NCBI GenBank assembly: GCA_037074705.1
Contig: CM073596.1
Span: forward strand, 27,316,001 to 27,380,000
Source of the DNA: Zhengitettix transpicula
Taxonomy: Eukaryota > Arthropoda > Insecta > Orthoptera > Tetrigidae
Direction of reading: 5' to 3'
DNA: 64,000 bases
The position numbers and the translations under genes are program-made. Positions 39,130 through 50,500 of this stretch are shown here, one piece after another. Every line of letters begins with the position of its first letter. The stretch's first letter is position 1. Below the pieces are notes generated by a model. The model worked only from the letters and a program-made list of their open reading frames with translations. It was not told the origin of the DNA and did no database searches.

Positions 39130-39440
39130 ATTTCTACGTTCTTCATCGGCCGCGACACATGACAAGCAGCTCATTGTTATGCCTCTGTGGTTTACGCAGT
39201 CGAAGTTGCGACGCTAGACAGCTGCTATCGGCATGGGCCAGTTCGCTGACCTAGATGCAGTCACAACTGCCACACCCTTCCGCGGCGTCGACGTCGGCGT
39301 CTGCACGAATAATTCCATTACAGCCGCCGCCCATCCGGATACCTCTCTCAAACAAATCACCGCGTCACGGGCTTCCGTACAATTCACCGCAGATTCATTA
39401 GTAAATAGATCTAATATCGTCACTCAGGTTCATCTTTCGA
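39130..39440. promoter_or_regulatory. CpG-rich patch
   Basis: CpG-rich words ('ccgcggcgtcgacgtcggcg', 'gccgccgcccatccgg') sit between A/T-rich flanks. Opposing frames of 73 (plus) and 69 (minus) codons nearly coincide and are not recognisable. As with the other patches, only the composition is seen. Confidence 0.25.
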
Positions 39441-39879
39441 TTTGGAACATTTAATTTTTTTATTTATCTGGCTTCTATCGGAAACTGGTGCCTTTGGAAA
39501 ACGAGGCTTCTTCTCGTTATTTGAAATTACACGTTCCATATTATAATTATAAAATTTCAAAACTCAACAGAATAACATTAATAAATTCATAAATGTAGGT
39601 ATTTTACAAATGAAGAGTCTTAAAATTTTCGATCGCCAGATGTTATTTTTTCAGGTAGCCGTCTATTTTTAAAACACGTTAAAACATATTTCTTCCAAAA
39701 CTATTCGATTAGGTGCGATGTAAACAAACAGCTGAACGTTGAGAGGTATAAATGTGTTAAATATACAGGAACACGTGAATATCATGTAGTCTCTGACTCT
39801 GAATGAAAAAAATTTTCACAATGTTAAAATGTAAAAAATTATGTCTGAATGAAAATAATTAATATGAAAAATAGCAATT

Positions 39880-40055
39880 CAGACAAAAAGGTAATATAAA
39901 TATTACACAATGTTTCTGGGATCCTTGTCCTTTTTGTCAAGAGCCTATAGAAACACAATTATGCAGTTGTGTTTCTCTAGGCTGTTCTTAATACCTGAGA
40001 GAAGAGACAAGGATCGCAGAAACGTTGTGTGGTATTTATATTACCTTTTTGTCTG
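39880..40055. repeat. Palindromic repeat family, compact copy D
   Basis: This is the clearest hairpin of the family. The left arm (39880-39958) and right arm (39967-40055) share 'cagacaaaaaggtaatataaa', a 'gtttctg.gatccttgtc' segment and a 'cctagagaaacacaa'-like segment in inverted order. They leave only eight bases ('ttatgcag') as a loop. Directly to the right, at about 40062-40084, a second outer left-arm end ('atgaataagaaagatagccaa') appears in direct orientation, as if another copy had begun there and been lost. Confidence 0.88.
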
Positions 40056-40061
40056 TAAAAA

Positions 40062-40084
40062 TTATGAATAAGAAAGATAGCCAA
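40062..40084 (+). repeat. Orphan outer end of the palindromic family
   Basis: 'atgaataagaaagatagccaa' matches the outer left end of copy C (33701-33720) but lies to the right of copy D in the same orientation. This suggests a truncated neighbouring or nested copy. Confidence 0.6.
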
Positions 40085-40129
40085 GTCAATGTGTTCTTCA
40101 TCCCAGTTTGAGATTATGAAAATTCAAAG

Positions 40130-40170
40130 TTCGTAGAACCCTGCGGTTCGTAGAACCCTGTGGTTCGTAG
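40130..40170 (+). repeat. 17-bp tandem repeat, 2.4 units
   Basis: The unit TTCGTAGAACCCTGCGG (40130-40146) is repeated with one change at 40147-40163 and in part at 40164-40170. Confidence 0.95.
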
Positions 40171-40608
40171 TGGAAACGCAGATGTGTGTAGTTATAATGC
40201 CAATCTCGAACTTTGTTACTTCTGAAATATCGTCAATTCTTTTATACTGTAGTCGGAGCCACAAAAACGTAATATCAAGGCCAAGTTCTTCACCGCTCCT
40301 CGCCCTGTGGTGTTGCCAGATTGTTCACATTTATAGATCAGATTATAGTAATTATTGTCAGACTAAGCACTAAGATTACACAATTAATGAAGAAAAATCT
40401 ACATTGTAGGTAAAAATTCAAATTTTCACTCCAAATTTGTAACGATGAAATTTTGATTAAATCTTTTCACTAATATACTCTTATTTTTTGTCATTATCCC
40501 AGATAATTGTAAAGCGAACAAAATTTTACGATTTTCATTGTCGCCGGCGTAAATATAAGAATTGTGTACAAGAAAATGGAGGCTATAATGCTTGCTTGCA
40601 AAGGGCAT

Positions 40609-41422
40609 TGTCGCGAGGGCATGGCTGGACGCGAGGAACTTGAGTGTGGGTTATGACTTTGCGGAGCGATGTTGTAAGGTGTGTTGGGAGTCGGCTGAGA
40701 GAGAACTTAAAATGCAGTGTATGTTATGGAAAGCTGCAAAGTGTGTTTTAGGAGGATAATTGAGAGTTGAGTTAACCAGTAAAGCGAACCTGATTCAAAG
40801 TTCCTGTTACTATATTCCAGCAATCGTATAGAGGCAGCAGAGACATAATATTTTAAAGTCCCGGGTTTTTAAATTACGAGTCGACAATGGGAAGTATTTG
40901 TCCATTGGCATATTTATGCAAGCATAAACGATTTAAACACAACGTTATCAACTGTAAAGAGCAGGAAATGTTGCGTCTGAAAATTATAACCACATTAAAT
41001 TCAGTGAAATATGGCCTGTCTCAGTAGTGTATAATAATCGAGTGAGATCGAGCCCCCGACAAACAGCTGATTGTTAAGGAAACTAAAGAGAACTATTATT
41101 AATTATTAAACTAATGTAAATAAGAATTATTGTCAGATTTAATATTCCATAATTGTTTAAGTTAAGAATTTTTCACATTGTAAGTTTTTAATTGTCTTGT
41201 TGTAACATTCTAGTCGGCCCTGAAATTAAGCCGTGGCACCAACTTGTAATAAAATTGTCAATTGTGATCATAAATTGTTTTTAACTAACTTTGTTTTATA
41301 TTTTAAATTCTGATTTATCATTTAAAATCCTATTATTTTAACGTTTAATTTGTTTATAGCTAAGGCTTATCTTCACTTTAAACTCTAATTAAATAAAATT
41401 GAAAATAATTTCGTTAATTACA
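40609..41422 (+). mobile_element. Probable LTR of an LTR retrotransposon
   Basis: The right end is defined by a primer-binding-site-like sequence that starts four bases after a terminal ...ACA. A TGT that fits as the left end lies at 40609, giving an LTR of about 814 bases with TG...CA borders. The left border is a guess. The first half is GC-richer ('gcgagggcatggctggacgcgagg', 'gggagtcggctgagagag'), as U3/R regions often are. AATAAA signals occur near 41250 and 41390. No second LTR and no gag or pol remnant is recognisable downstream, so this is a fragment. By family knowledge, an LTR of this kind would drive and terminate the element's RNA. Confidence 0.5.
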
Positions 41423-41425
41423 TTT

Positions 41426-41443
41426 TGGTGCCTCAACGTGAGG
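41426..41443 (+). promoter_or_regulatory. Primer-binding-site remnant, tRNA-Lys type
   Basis: TGGTGCCTCAACGTGAGG matches the tRNA-Lys(1,2)-type primer binding site TGGCGCCCAACGTGGGG with one inserted T and two transitions. LTR retroelements use such a site to start minus-strand DNA synthesis just inside the left LTR. Its place right after the ...ACA end supports the LTR call. Confidence 0.55.
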
Positions 41444-44400
41444 TTTATTTAATTTAAAATCAACTATTTATATGTGATTATTACAATATATATAAATGGT
41501 ATATATGTTTGTGAACAGAACGTCGATAGGTTGTAGGAATAGGAAGTCTAGTGCGATGTATGAAGTCGGTGGTAAGAAGATTGAGGTGTTTCTTTCCAAG
41601 GTAGCGATCCACTTTGAAGGCGGATATTGACTTAATTTATTCCAGGATATTTCAATTTGATATGCTTAAGTGGATAGAGCGTGTCAAGCTGCAGAGACGA
41701 TAAATCTGTCTTGCATAGGGACGGCTGGAGCCAGAGCGTTGCCGACGGATATTGACTCCTTGGGCACGTTTCACTTAAAAGCTTTAAAATTGCTTTCATG
41801 CCATCACAGACTTGCTGTTTACCCGTAAACACTTCGCTATACTGGCGGTGAGATTGAGATGAATGCCTAAAAGAATGATTATTATTTCAGGTGCTCTGTT
41901 CAGGTTCACATATTACGAAGAGATATCTACATAAATTAAAATGTGAATGATAAATATAGTAATTGCTTGAACATCATTACTCATAACGTCTATTAAACAA
42001 GTCTATCAGTTTGAATTGTATGTTAAATTTTAAATTATACTTTTATAGTATGTTCACTTATTACTAGTGACATGATATTCAGACATATTTATAAATTCCC
42101 TGCTTTAGTGAAAATTTGCAACAAAATTCGCACTGATAACATTTTAAAGTATAAAATTTATTGTAATAAAATATGACTGAGGCCCAATAAGATGTCAGAA
42201 AAAATAAAAAGATTGTTCATATTGCAAATTTAATATCCACAATTATGCTGGTGAACTGTATTCTCGGATAAAATATATTTATTCTGTTATGTAATTACAG
42301 CCTGATCCGTAGCACCGACATTGCGTTGCAGTGTAATCAGCTAAGACACACAACTCTGTTATCATTCCAACCAATAGATCGGACAATGAGATAAATGCAT
42401 ATAGACAATACAAACATTTGTATTGACAGACAAATTCTGTATTCAAACATCGACTTGTATGAGTTGGTAAACAATATATTTGTTGGAAATGATTTACTTA
42501 CGGATGAGCACGTAATAAACAAACGAAACGATGGATGAAAGTATTGGCTCGCGCTTCAAAATGACGGGTCTGTTTGTTGTCATCAGGGATTAAAACAGAA
42601 ATTTTCTCGAATGACTAGGTCCTATATAGAAAATAATAACAGCAGGAATTTAATGAGTTTACCCAGAAAACGATAAACGTGAAACTCCACTCAACTCTCT
42701 CCTTTAGCTGTGACTGACTTTACCATAAAGCAAATAAAAATTCTAACGCGAAAAAGAATGAAGTATAGCTTTATTTTATCATTACATGTTCCTCCTACTT
42801 TTATAGATTTTTGTCTTAAAAAATTACTAAAAATAAATTCCATAGATATGCCAGTTCATAAAATAAAAAAGTTCACTAATTCTGTTCAAATTTCAAAGTA
42901 ATACTGACCATACAAATGAAAATTTAATGAATTAACTGTGATAATTGCACCATTATCTGTGTTGTCATTACAAATAAGAAAACAGATGTTCAGTTATATT
43001 TTAAAGACTCAGACTTGATTAATTTTTCAAAATATTCCTGTTGTTTCAGTCGAAATTTGATTTGTATCACCACCTAAGTGTGTGTCTTTCTAAATTTTTA
43101 ATAAATAGTGTTATCTTAATTTTTATTAATTACAAAGTGTTTCATTTTGTGCAATATTTTTGCAATATTTTTGCATTTCTTTACAATTACACCTCTGTTC
43201 ACGAATTTTTTTTTCTGCTCAGAATAATTATATATTGTTGATAATTATCAATTTCATATCGTAATAAATTATTTCCCTACTAATACGTTTTCATACATAA
43301 CACAATTTGAGTATATTTGATCCTTTTCTCTGAGATATTTTTATTTCCAATTTTTTTAAGCTTATCCATCGAAATTTGTTATACAGTCCGACCTTTATAG
43401 GTCAATGAGTAGGTTTTGTTATAACTTAAAATATGGAAATGGAGTTTGAATCTAAGGATTTTATTTACTGTGCCGAAGTTTTTCACCGAACCTTATACAA
43501 AGATTTAATAGTCATCTGCCAGACTGTTCCTGAATCTCAGAAGTCTTCTAAGAATTTTGTAAAATTATGACGTTGTAACTAAAATTAATGTCTGACTAAA
43601 AAAATGGAAGTTATTTCCGAAAGGTAAATAATATTTCATAAATATAGCTTTTTCGTGTAAACCTAATTTATTTAAAATTATGGAACGACACAAGATTGAG
43701 GCCGTCTATGTCAAATTCATCTTCAGTAACATATAATCATTACTATACCAGTTTCATCGTTATTATAAACAATTGTTACACATCATAAAACCTCATTAAT
43801 TTTTTTTAAATGTTCTGATTAATTTAAATTTTAGATAAAATAAATTATTCTCAAACGGTATGCAATTACTGTATTATAATATTTCAGAAATTAAGTTTTT
43901 GTTTTATTGAAATAAACGTAATCGACATTACATGCAGCTGATTTGGATATTAATTTATGGAGGGATACATAGATATATGACATAAATAATGGGTTTGTTT
44001 CTTATTGACAATTACGATATATGCCTCTATTATTTGAATTATTTCTTCTAATTAAAATTTATCAGGACACTTGTTTTTCCTAATAAAGTCATGAATTGAA
44101 ATTGATCTTACATGATATTAAATAATTGTTTAAGTATTTTCCATTTATTCACTGACCAGTACAATTGTACGTGAGCACAAACAAAATGGATTTAACCATT
44201 CGATGATTAAATTGTCAAACGATTTAAACGGAAATATTTTGCTGAAGTTTATCTTTAATTCCGAAAATAAAATGTTGAGTAAATATAAGCAATAGGAATG
44301 TTTATATTGCCTCTTAAATTCAATACAATTCCTGTATAAAACTTACAAGACTGAAAGAATTTAATATAGGAACGTTAATTTTATTGTTTGTGTTTTCGTT

Positions 44401-45184
44401 TCCGTACCGAAATTAATATTTTTAAGACTTCGTTATTTAATATTATAAGAGCCTATTAGTGACAAATTAAAGTTTTTTTAAAAAAGTACTAACATAAAAT
44501 ACGATGGCAATTTATTACGTGATCTCATATTTATTATCAGTGTTAATTTCAAAATTTTGGTCAGTGATTATACAACAAATTTTAAAACAAAGAATCTTAG
44601 ATAAATCCAACTCGAGTTGTATGAAGTTCATGGCGTTTAAAACTGTTTGTAATTGGATGAATTAGTTTAAGCCAATTTAAGTAGTGAAAATCATTGAGGA
44701 CGTCTAGCGGAAGTGAATACTCCAGGAATTATCGAGAAGCTCCACGATATGGTGTTGATGGAACGATGACTTAAATTACATGAACATTTCTCGGCCACAA
44801 AAATTCTCTGTTTCAATTTTCCCAGGAAAATTGTCGCAAAGTAATGTCAGCACAATTGGTGTCGCGTATGATTGCTGTAATTTTATGTTTTTTTAAGTGG
44901 CAGGTTTTGCGGGTTTTCGTCACAATCACGATGATCTTGCGTGTCGGTGGTTTATGGAACCACTACAATCCAGAGACAAAATATTTAGGAACAGTAGGTT
45001 TTAACCACCGCCGCTGATGAAATGAAATCATCGTGTCTGTTTGACCGATTTTAAACTCAGTCCAGTCCAGTATTTAATGAGCCTTGATGAAGTTTTTGTT
45101 ATATAAAAATCGGTAACAGATTGATACAAATACTGACTGCCTGTTGAGATGATGATTTAGTTTTATTAATGTATGGCGTAGGAA
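41444..45184. other. AT-rich DNA without recognised genes
   Basis: I found no gag/pol remnant after the primer-binding-site-like sequence. A GC-richer patch at about 41520-41850 carries a 66-codon minus frame without a known motif. A fragment 'ctgaccagtacaattgtacg' near 44151-44170 resembles the centre of the palindromic family but is too short to call. Confidence 0.45.
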
Positions 45185-45495
45185 TTTCTCTGTTTCCAGC
45201 ACGTGCGGATGGTTGAACCTAGTCTAATTCCCCCGTTCAGCTTCCTGTCGGCAATTTGCCGATTAGAGTAGGCAGTCCGTCTGGCTGTAATAAACCCTAG
45301 ACGGAATGGCCAGGCGACCATGCTGTGTTTGCACCCTCGAAGCTATCTGCATGCTAAGTGGCGCAATCTCTGCTACACTGGACAGTTATCCGAAATCCTA
45401 ACTGCCGCCACGGTTAGTACGAAACTGGACTAGCATAGAAATAGGCTCTGGGGACTGCAGTTCAAAACAACAACAGCAATAACAGTAAACGAAAT
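45185..45495 (+). repeat. GC-richer retroposon-like remnant with AAC-rich tail
   Basis: Composition rises sharply, then ends in 'ctctggggactgcagttcaaaacaacaac' and 'agcaataacagtaaac'. A simple A/C-rich tail after a GC-rich body is typical of a non-LTR retroposon 3' end read on the plus strand. A perfect small palindrome (CGGCAA-T-TTGCCG) lies at 45249-45261. No coding remnant is visible. The family is not known to me, and there is one copy in the window. Confidence 0.4.
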
Positions 45496-46146
45496 AGACC
45501 TTCTGTAAAAACTGAGTCTGAAATTTATAGTAATGGGGTTCGACTTCATACTGGTTTGCTTAACCTATCCACCCCAAATTGAACAAACTGGGTCCTCGAT
45601 CCAACTCCAAGAGTAGTACCATAGATTTAGGAAAATCATGATGACAAGTTACAGTTGAGTAAACGATGTGAAAACGAAACATTTAGAAGTAAATGTAATT
45701 ACTGATCTATTTGTTTCCACTGTCTCGCTTCACTTCCATGCTGATACAGGTAGTTATAATTTAATTTCAATAAAATTTATTTTTTATTCTTGACCGTAAC
45801 CAATTGAATTTTCCAGCCGTTCTATTTTATATCTTTCTATATTCTGCGTATAGGACTCCATAAATTATTCAAATTTATTATTTCATAATTTAATTTTTTG
45901 TATAATCTAATATAAACATAAATTTGAATAATTTAAGAGGAGTAGATGATAAACCTCGGTTAACGTATCTATAAGGCATTATCATGTCTTTTCTCTTGTC
46001 ACACACACACACAAATAAAACACTTCTCATTTTCAATTTTAATTATCTTAAATCTTCTAAGAATTGAAAAATATCAGCCTATTAAGTCAGAAATATATTG
46101 TGAATATATTTAAAATTCTGTAATAGTACAATAAATAAAACATAAT

Positions 46147-46732
46147 TTTTTGGACCCCTTAAAGTGTTCTAAAATTCAATTAAATGATATGATTTAAAAT
46201 ACGTATTCTAAAAATTCCTAGAAAACAAATGTTTCAAACATCATAATTTATAATTATAAGTTTATAGGACATTACTTACAATTAATTACATGAAATGTAG
46301 AGGAAAAGTTTTCACGGTGCCTTTTTCACGCGCGTTGCTGCCGAAATGACTGTTAATTATGTTTTTTTAAAACACAGCTGAATAATTTTGGACATCTCAT
46401 TGGCAAAATCAAAATTTTTTGATAAAAATGCAAATATCATTTCAGATTGATGAGCGAAATGTTGCATTAGATTCACTGATTCTCCCATTAATGAAAAATA
46501 TTTCTATGATACCTTGTTATATTCATACATTTATTGAATTAATTTTTATTTCCATTGTTATATTAAATTATAAAGTACACTCTACTTTTCATGTAAATAA
46601 TACTTTACGAAAAGAATTTATAATAAAACCATGCATAATTTTGTAAATTTTAGATTATTGTAAATTTTACACTACAAATTTGAAATCATATCATTTAATT
46701 GAATTTTACATCTGAAGAGATCCCAAAATATT
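46147..46732. repeat. Large inverted repeat with 26-bp perfect core arms
   Basis: Positions 46170-46195 are the exact reverse complement of 46683-46708. The match continues imperfectly outward: 'ttttttggaccccttaaagtgt' on the left corresponds to the complement of 'atctgaagagatcccaaaa' on the right. The inside is about 490 bases of A/T-rich DNA that includes a 75-codon plus frame (46419-46646) with no known motif. The outer 'ggaccccttaaagtgt' word resembles the 'gggacctcttcaggtgt'-type repeat at 52905-52965. A foldback or MITE-like element is the simplest reading. Confidence 0.75.
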
Positions 46733-47041
46733 AGAGATGAAACATCATGTCTGTTCATTATATTATATTATAATGTAAATTTATAATAAGTTTCTGCTTT
46801 AATAGAATGATGTTTTCCAATTTCCTTAATCCTTGAAATAATTAAGAATAAAGGTAATAATTTATTTTTAAATTGATCGTCCCTGTAATGGTCTAAATAT
46901 TCAATAAAAACACTAGAAACTGATTACTTCAGTTTTTGAGAATACTCCAGTGAGAATAGCTGAAAGAGAATTATAATACAAACGGATAAAATATTTCAAT
47001 ATTTTTAAAACAAACTAGTAATGAAACTGTTAATAATACTA

Positions 47042-47190
47042 CATACGACCTTCATACAGACAATCTTTAAATAGAGAAATAATATTACTAAAATTTTAAT
47101 TACAAATACCGGACGTTTAGACACGTATTGACATATGTTTTCTTAGTTATTGTTTCTCTGTTTAAAAGTTCGTCTTTATGAAGGTCGTAT
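47042..47190. repeat. Imperfect inverted repeat, about 45-bp arms
   Basis: The left arm begins 'catacgaccttcatacagac' (47042) and continues to about 47085. The right arm (about 47146-47190) is its imperfect reverse complement, with 'gtctttatgaaggtcgtat' at the outer end. The loop is about 60 bases. The arms differ from those of the other palindromic family, so this is a separate hairpin element. Confidence 0.75.
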
Positions 47191-47486
47191 TTAATATTAT
47201 TATTTTTTAACATACGTTATTTTCTAATATACACGACTTACAGTATAAAATAACATTTTTCTCTTGCCTTAATACTCTTATGAAGAATTATACCACTAAT
47301 ATATATGTGATATTATATGTAAATAATATATATTCAATTATGAAATGGCATAATTTGTAATTAAAAAAGTGCAAATATAGAATTCACTTTCATAAATATT
47401 TTCTCTCTTTAATGCTCTTCTATACTGAAAAATATCCCTAACAGAATTTTCGATTTAGTTAATGATTTTTTATAGTTATTAGTACG

Positions 47487-47488
<2 letters not shown>

Positions 47489-47522
<34 letters not shown>
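47489..47522. repeat. (AT)n microsatellite
   Basis: This is an uninterrupted alternating AT run of about 16 units. Confidence 0.95.
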
Positions 47523-47524
<2 letters not shown>

Positions 47525-50500
47525 AGGTGTACAATTCCATCAGGCCAAGCTCATTTGGAATAACAATTTCATAAAATGATGTAAAACTTCATGGTACGTT
47601 AATTATTGCGCAGAACTCATTCGTCTCATTAATAAACAATTTTGTTCGTTTATTCAGTTTAATTAGTTTCGATTTAGGTTGGAATTGCGTTTACCGCAAC
47701 GTGATCTTTCAGATGCTCCGAGAGAAAACACTGAAATGAAATATGATTGCTCTTTGGCAGGCGGTATCTGCACTAGCTTGTGACCTCGTTTGATTGCGGT
47801 CAGACTTTAAGAGAGGGGGGTTAAAAATCCCAGAGAGAAGAAAAGCGAAACGGAGACTAAAAAAGAAATGGCCGATTAATCTCAACTCGGGTAATTCTGT
47901 ATATATTGCACGTACCTTGCCTTAACTTAGATTACGGGATCTCGCAGTGTTGTTAGAGCGGATCTGAACTTTTGATTAAGAATTGGAACTTACGGGAGCT
48001 GAGATTCAACTCTAATCGCTTGAGCTTCAACCAAAATCGCATTATATATGATTTACTGGAAAATAACTCTAATTCTTTTCTGTTTTTTGTTCATTTTAAT
48101 TTTAAATATTCTCTAACAACTGGCGCTGTTGCATATGATGAATTTTTGCCCACTGAATTAGTTAATCTGGTACTTAAAAATCCTTGATCGTTATTTACCT
48201 GCAGTTAAAGATCTTATTTTGAAATTACCTGATTTTCTAAAATCGTAAATAACGTCCATTATGCATTTGAATGAGACTAGCTACTTGATTTTTTTTATAT
48301 TTAGTTATTTAGGTAATAATTAAATATAAGTATGCAATTCATATTAATTATTGAACCAAAGATTCTTGAAAATAAATAATTTTGAATCCATAAGATCGAA
48401 GAGAAATTTTTCCAGTAAATAAAAACTATTACCAACTCTTATTATCGCCCACATTTATATAATTTCAGAAATCATTTCAATTATAGTTATTATACCGAAA
48501 ATAATTCAATTGAATTGCATATACTAAAAATATCCCAGATATTTATTAAATTCCAAACAACATCATATACTTATATAATTTATTTTTAGGTCGACCATTA
48601 GCAGACCATTAACACAGTCATAATTCCAAACTGGAAAGATGGAACAGTTGGCTGGTGTACACTTGGAAACTTTAACCTCCAGTGTTAAGAGTTTTAAGAT
48701 AAATTAAAGATATGTCCATACGTCAAATAAGTATTAATCTCAAAGTAGTCTTTAATGAATGGCATATTTTCTGAAATGAATCTTAAATATCACAGCAACA
48801 ATAAAACATTGGGGGAAAATGTTCAACGAATTAAAATGAAATTTAGTATAAAGAAAAATTATGTTTATGTAAGAGTAAAAAAAATTAACAATTTTGTTTG
48901 TGAGAGTAGTTTAATATAAATGTATCTTTGAAATGCATAACATTATTTTTAATTTTCCATTAATAATTATTGTAAGAGAAAAAATTACTGAATTGATATA
49001 TTTTAATTAACATTATTTTTTAACTATTAAAATGTTAATAGCATGTCAGTGGTCGTTAAATATATCCAATCAACAACATACTTTTTCAAGACATCGATAT
49101 CAACCAAAAATTCAAAATTATATTTTAGTCTGATATAAAGTCTAACATCACATACAATTCACTGCTCTAATGGTAACGTATAAGTTTTCCTTCATTTACA
49201 AAATTAATGTGTAAAACCAAAATGAAAATTGAAATTAAATGTCCAGAATATTTGCAAATTTTATCGAAATAATTAAGAACGGAGGTTAAGTTCATTACGC
49301 ATTTGCTTAATTACCAACTTGTGACCACTGAACTCGTATAAGTCGAACATTCCTTATTAAATGTTTGTAATGTTATATTGAAATACGTAGATTTTCTTAT
49401 TTTTCCAAAGCAATATAATCAAAAGCACGTTAGAATTAAAGAATATCGAAATCAAAATAATAATTAGTATTTGTTTACCCCGACGGTATGAGAATAATTC
49501 TTGATGCTCGAGTTTCTCACTTATCGAAACTACTCAGACAAGTTGCATTACACTGATTGACTGAAATAATGTTCGTTAATCTGAGTAAATGCTGTAGTTA
49601 CTGGTTCACAGTGTGATTCTAGCATCATAATACCCATCGAAGTACCATCGTCGTTAATTGAACTGCTGTTTCCCCGCTTGGTTTATATTACCTCTTAATT
49701 TATAATTGTCCCCGTCCAACCTCGCAAACATTGTCAATATTAACTTGCAATGCTTTGTTGCAGTAGGAAATTTATAAATCTACTGGCATTTCCTGATGCC
49801 ATGGATCAATTGTCCGAATTTCGCGATTGAATTAGAATGTTATTGCGAATTTACAGGATACGTCGGAAATGATTAAATCTGTAACGAGTTTAGTTTTGGG
49901 TTAACGTCAGTACTGAAACTTTGTTTAAAAGTCATTTAATATTTCAGTTATTCGGTTATTAAAATATGTGGAGCACAGTTTTAAGTAAACAATCATTCCT
50001 TTAGTGTAATATGTATTGTGCGCGGTACATTTCTCGGAGACCCAGTTTAGTGTCTTTTATCGCAGGTGCTACATTCTCCCCGTGTGCTGCCAGGTAGCTT
50101 CATTAAGCGTCTAGACCCTGACCGCATTAGGTATTTGACGTGTATTTGTTGAATCTGCGCAGCATTCCCTCCCCTTCGTCAGTCTACCCCATCTGCCATC
50201 ACCACTGACGCGTGCTAGAACAAATGTCAGTTTTGAGATTATATCAGTCTCGTAAATGTCACTTATTGGTAAAACTGTTGCGATTTTATTCAGGCGTGAG
50301 AACGTTGCCAGAAGGAGCATTTCAAATTTCTTTTATCCCCCTTTATCACTGTTAGGACGCTGGAATAATTATGTTTATTCTCCACGCTTTTAATTATAGC
50401 AGTATAACTGATATTTTTATGTTGCTAATTAGTAAAAATTCATCAGTTCCTGAAGTGAAACTTTATAATCAGTTATTTTTATACATTTAATGCTAATGTA

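Noticed and set aside
41426..42300. A complete LTR retrotransposon following the primer-binding-site-like sequence
   Set aside because: No gag, protease or reverse transcriptase motif and no second LTR could be seen downstream.
44151..44170. An eighth copy of the palindromic family
   Set aside because: Only about 15 bases around 'ctgaccagt.ca.ttgta' match, with no arm sequence on either side.
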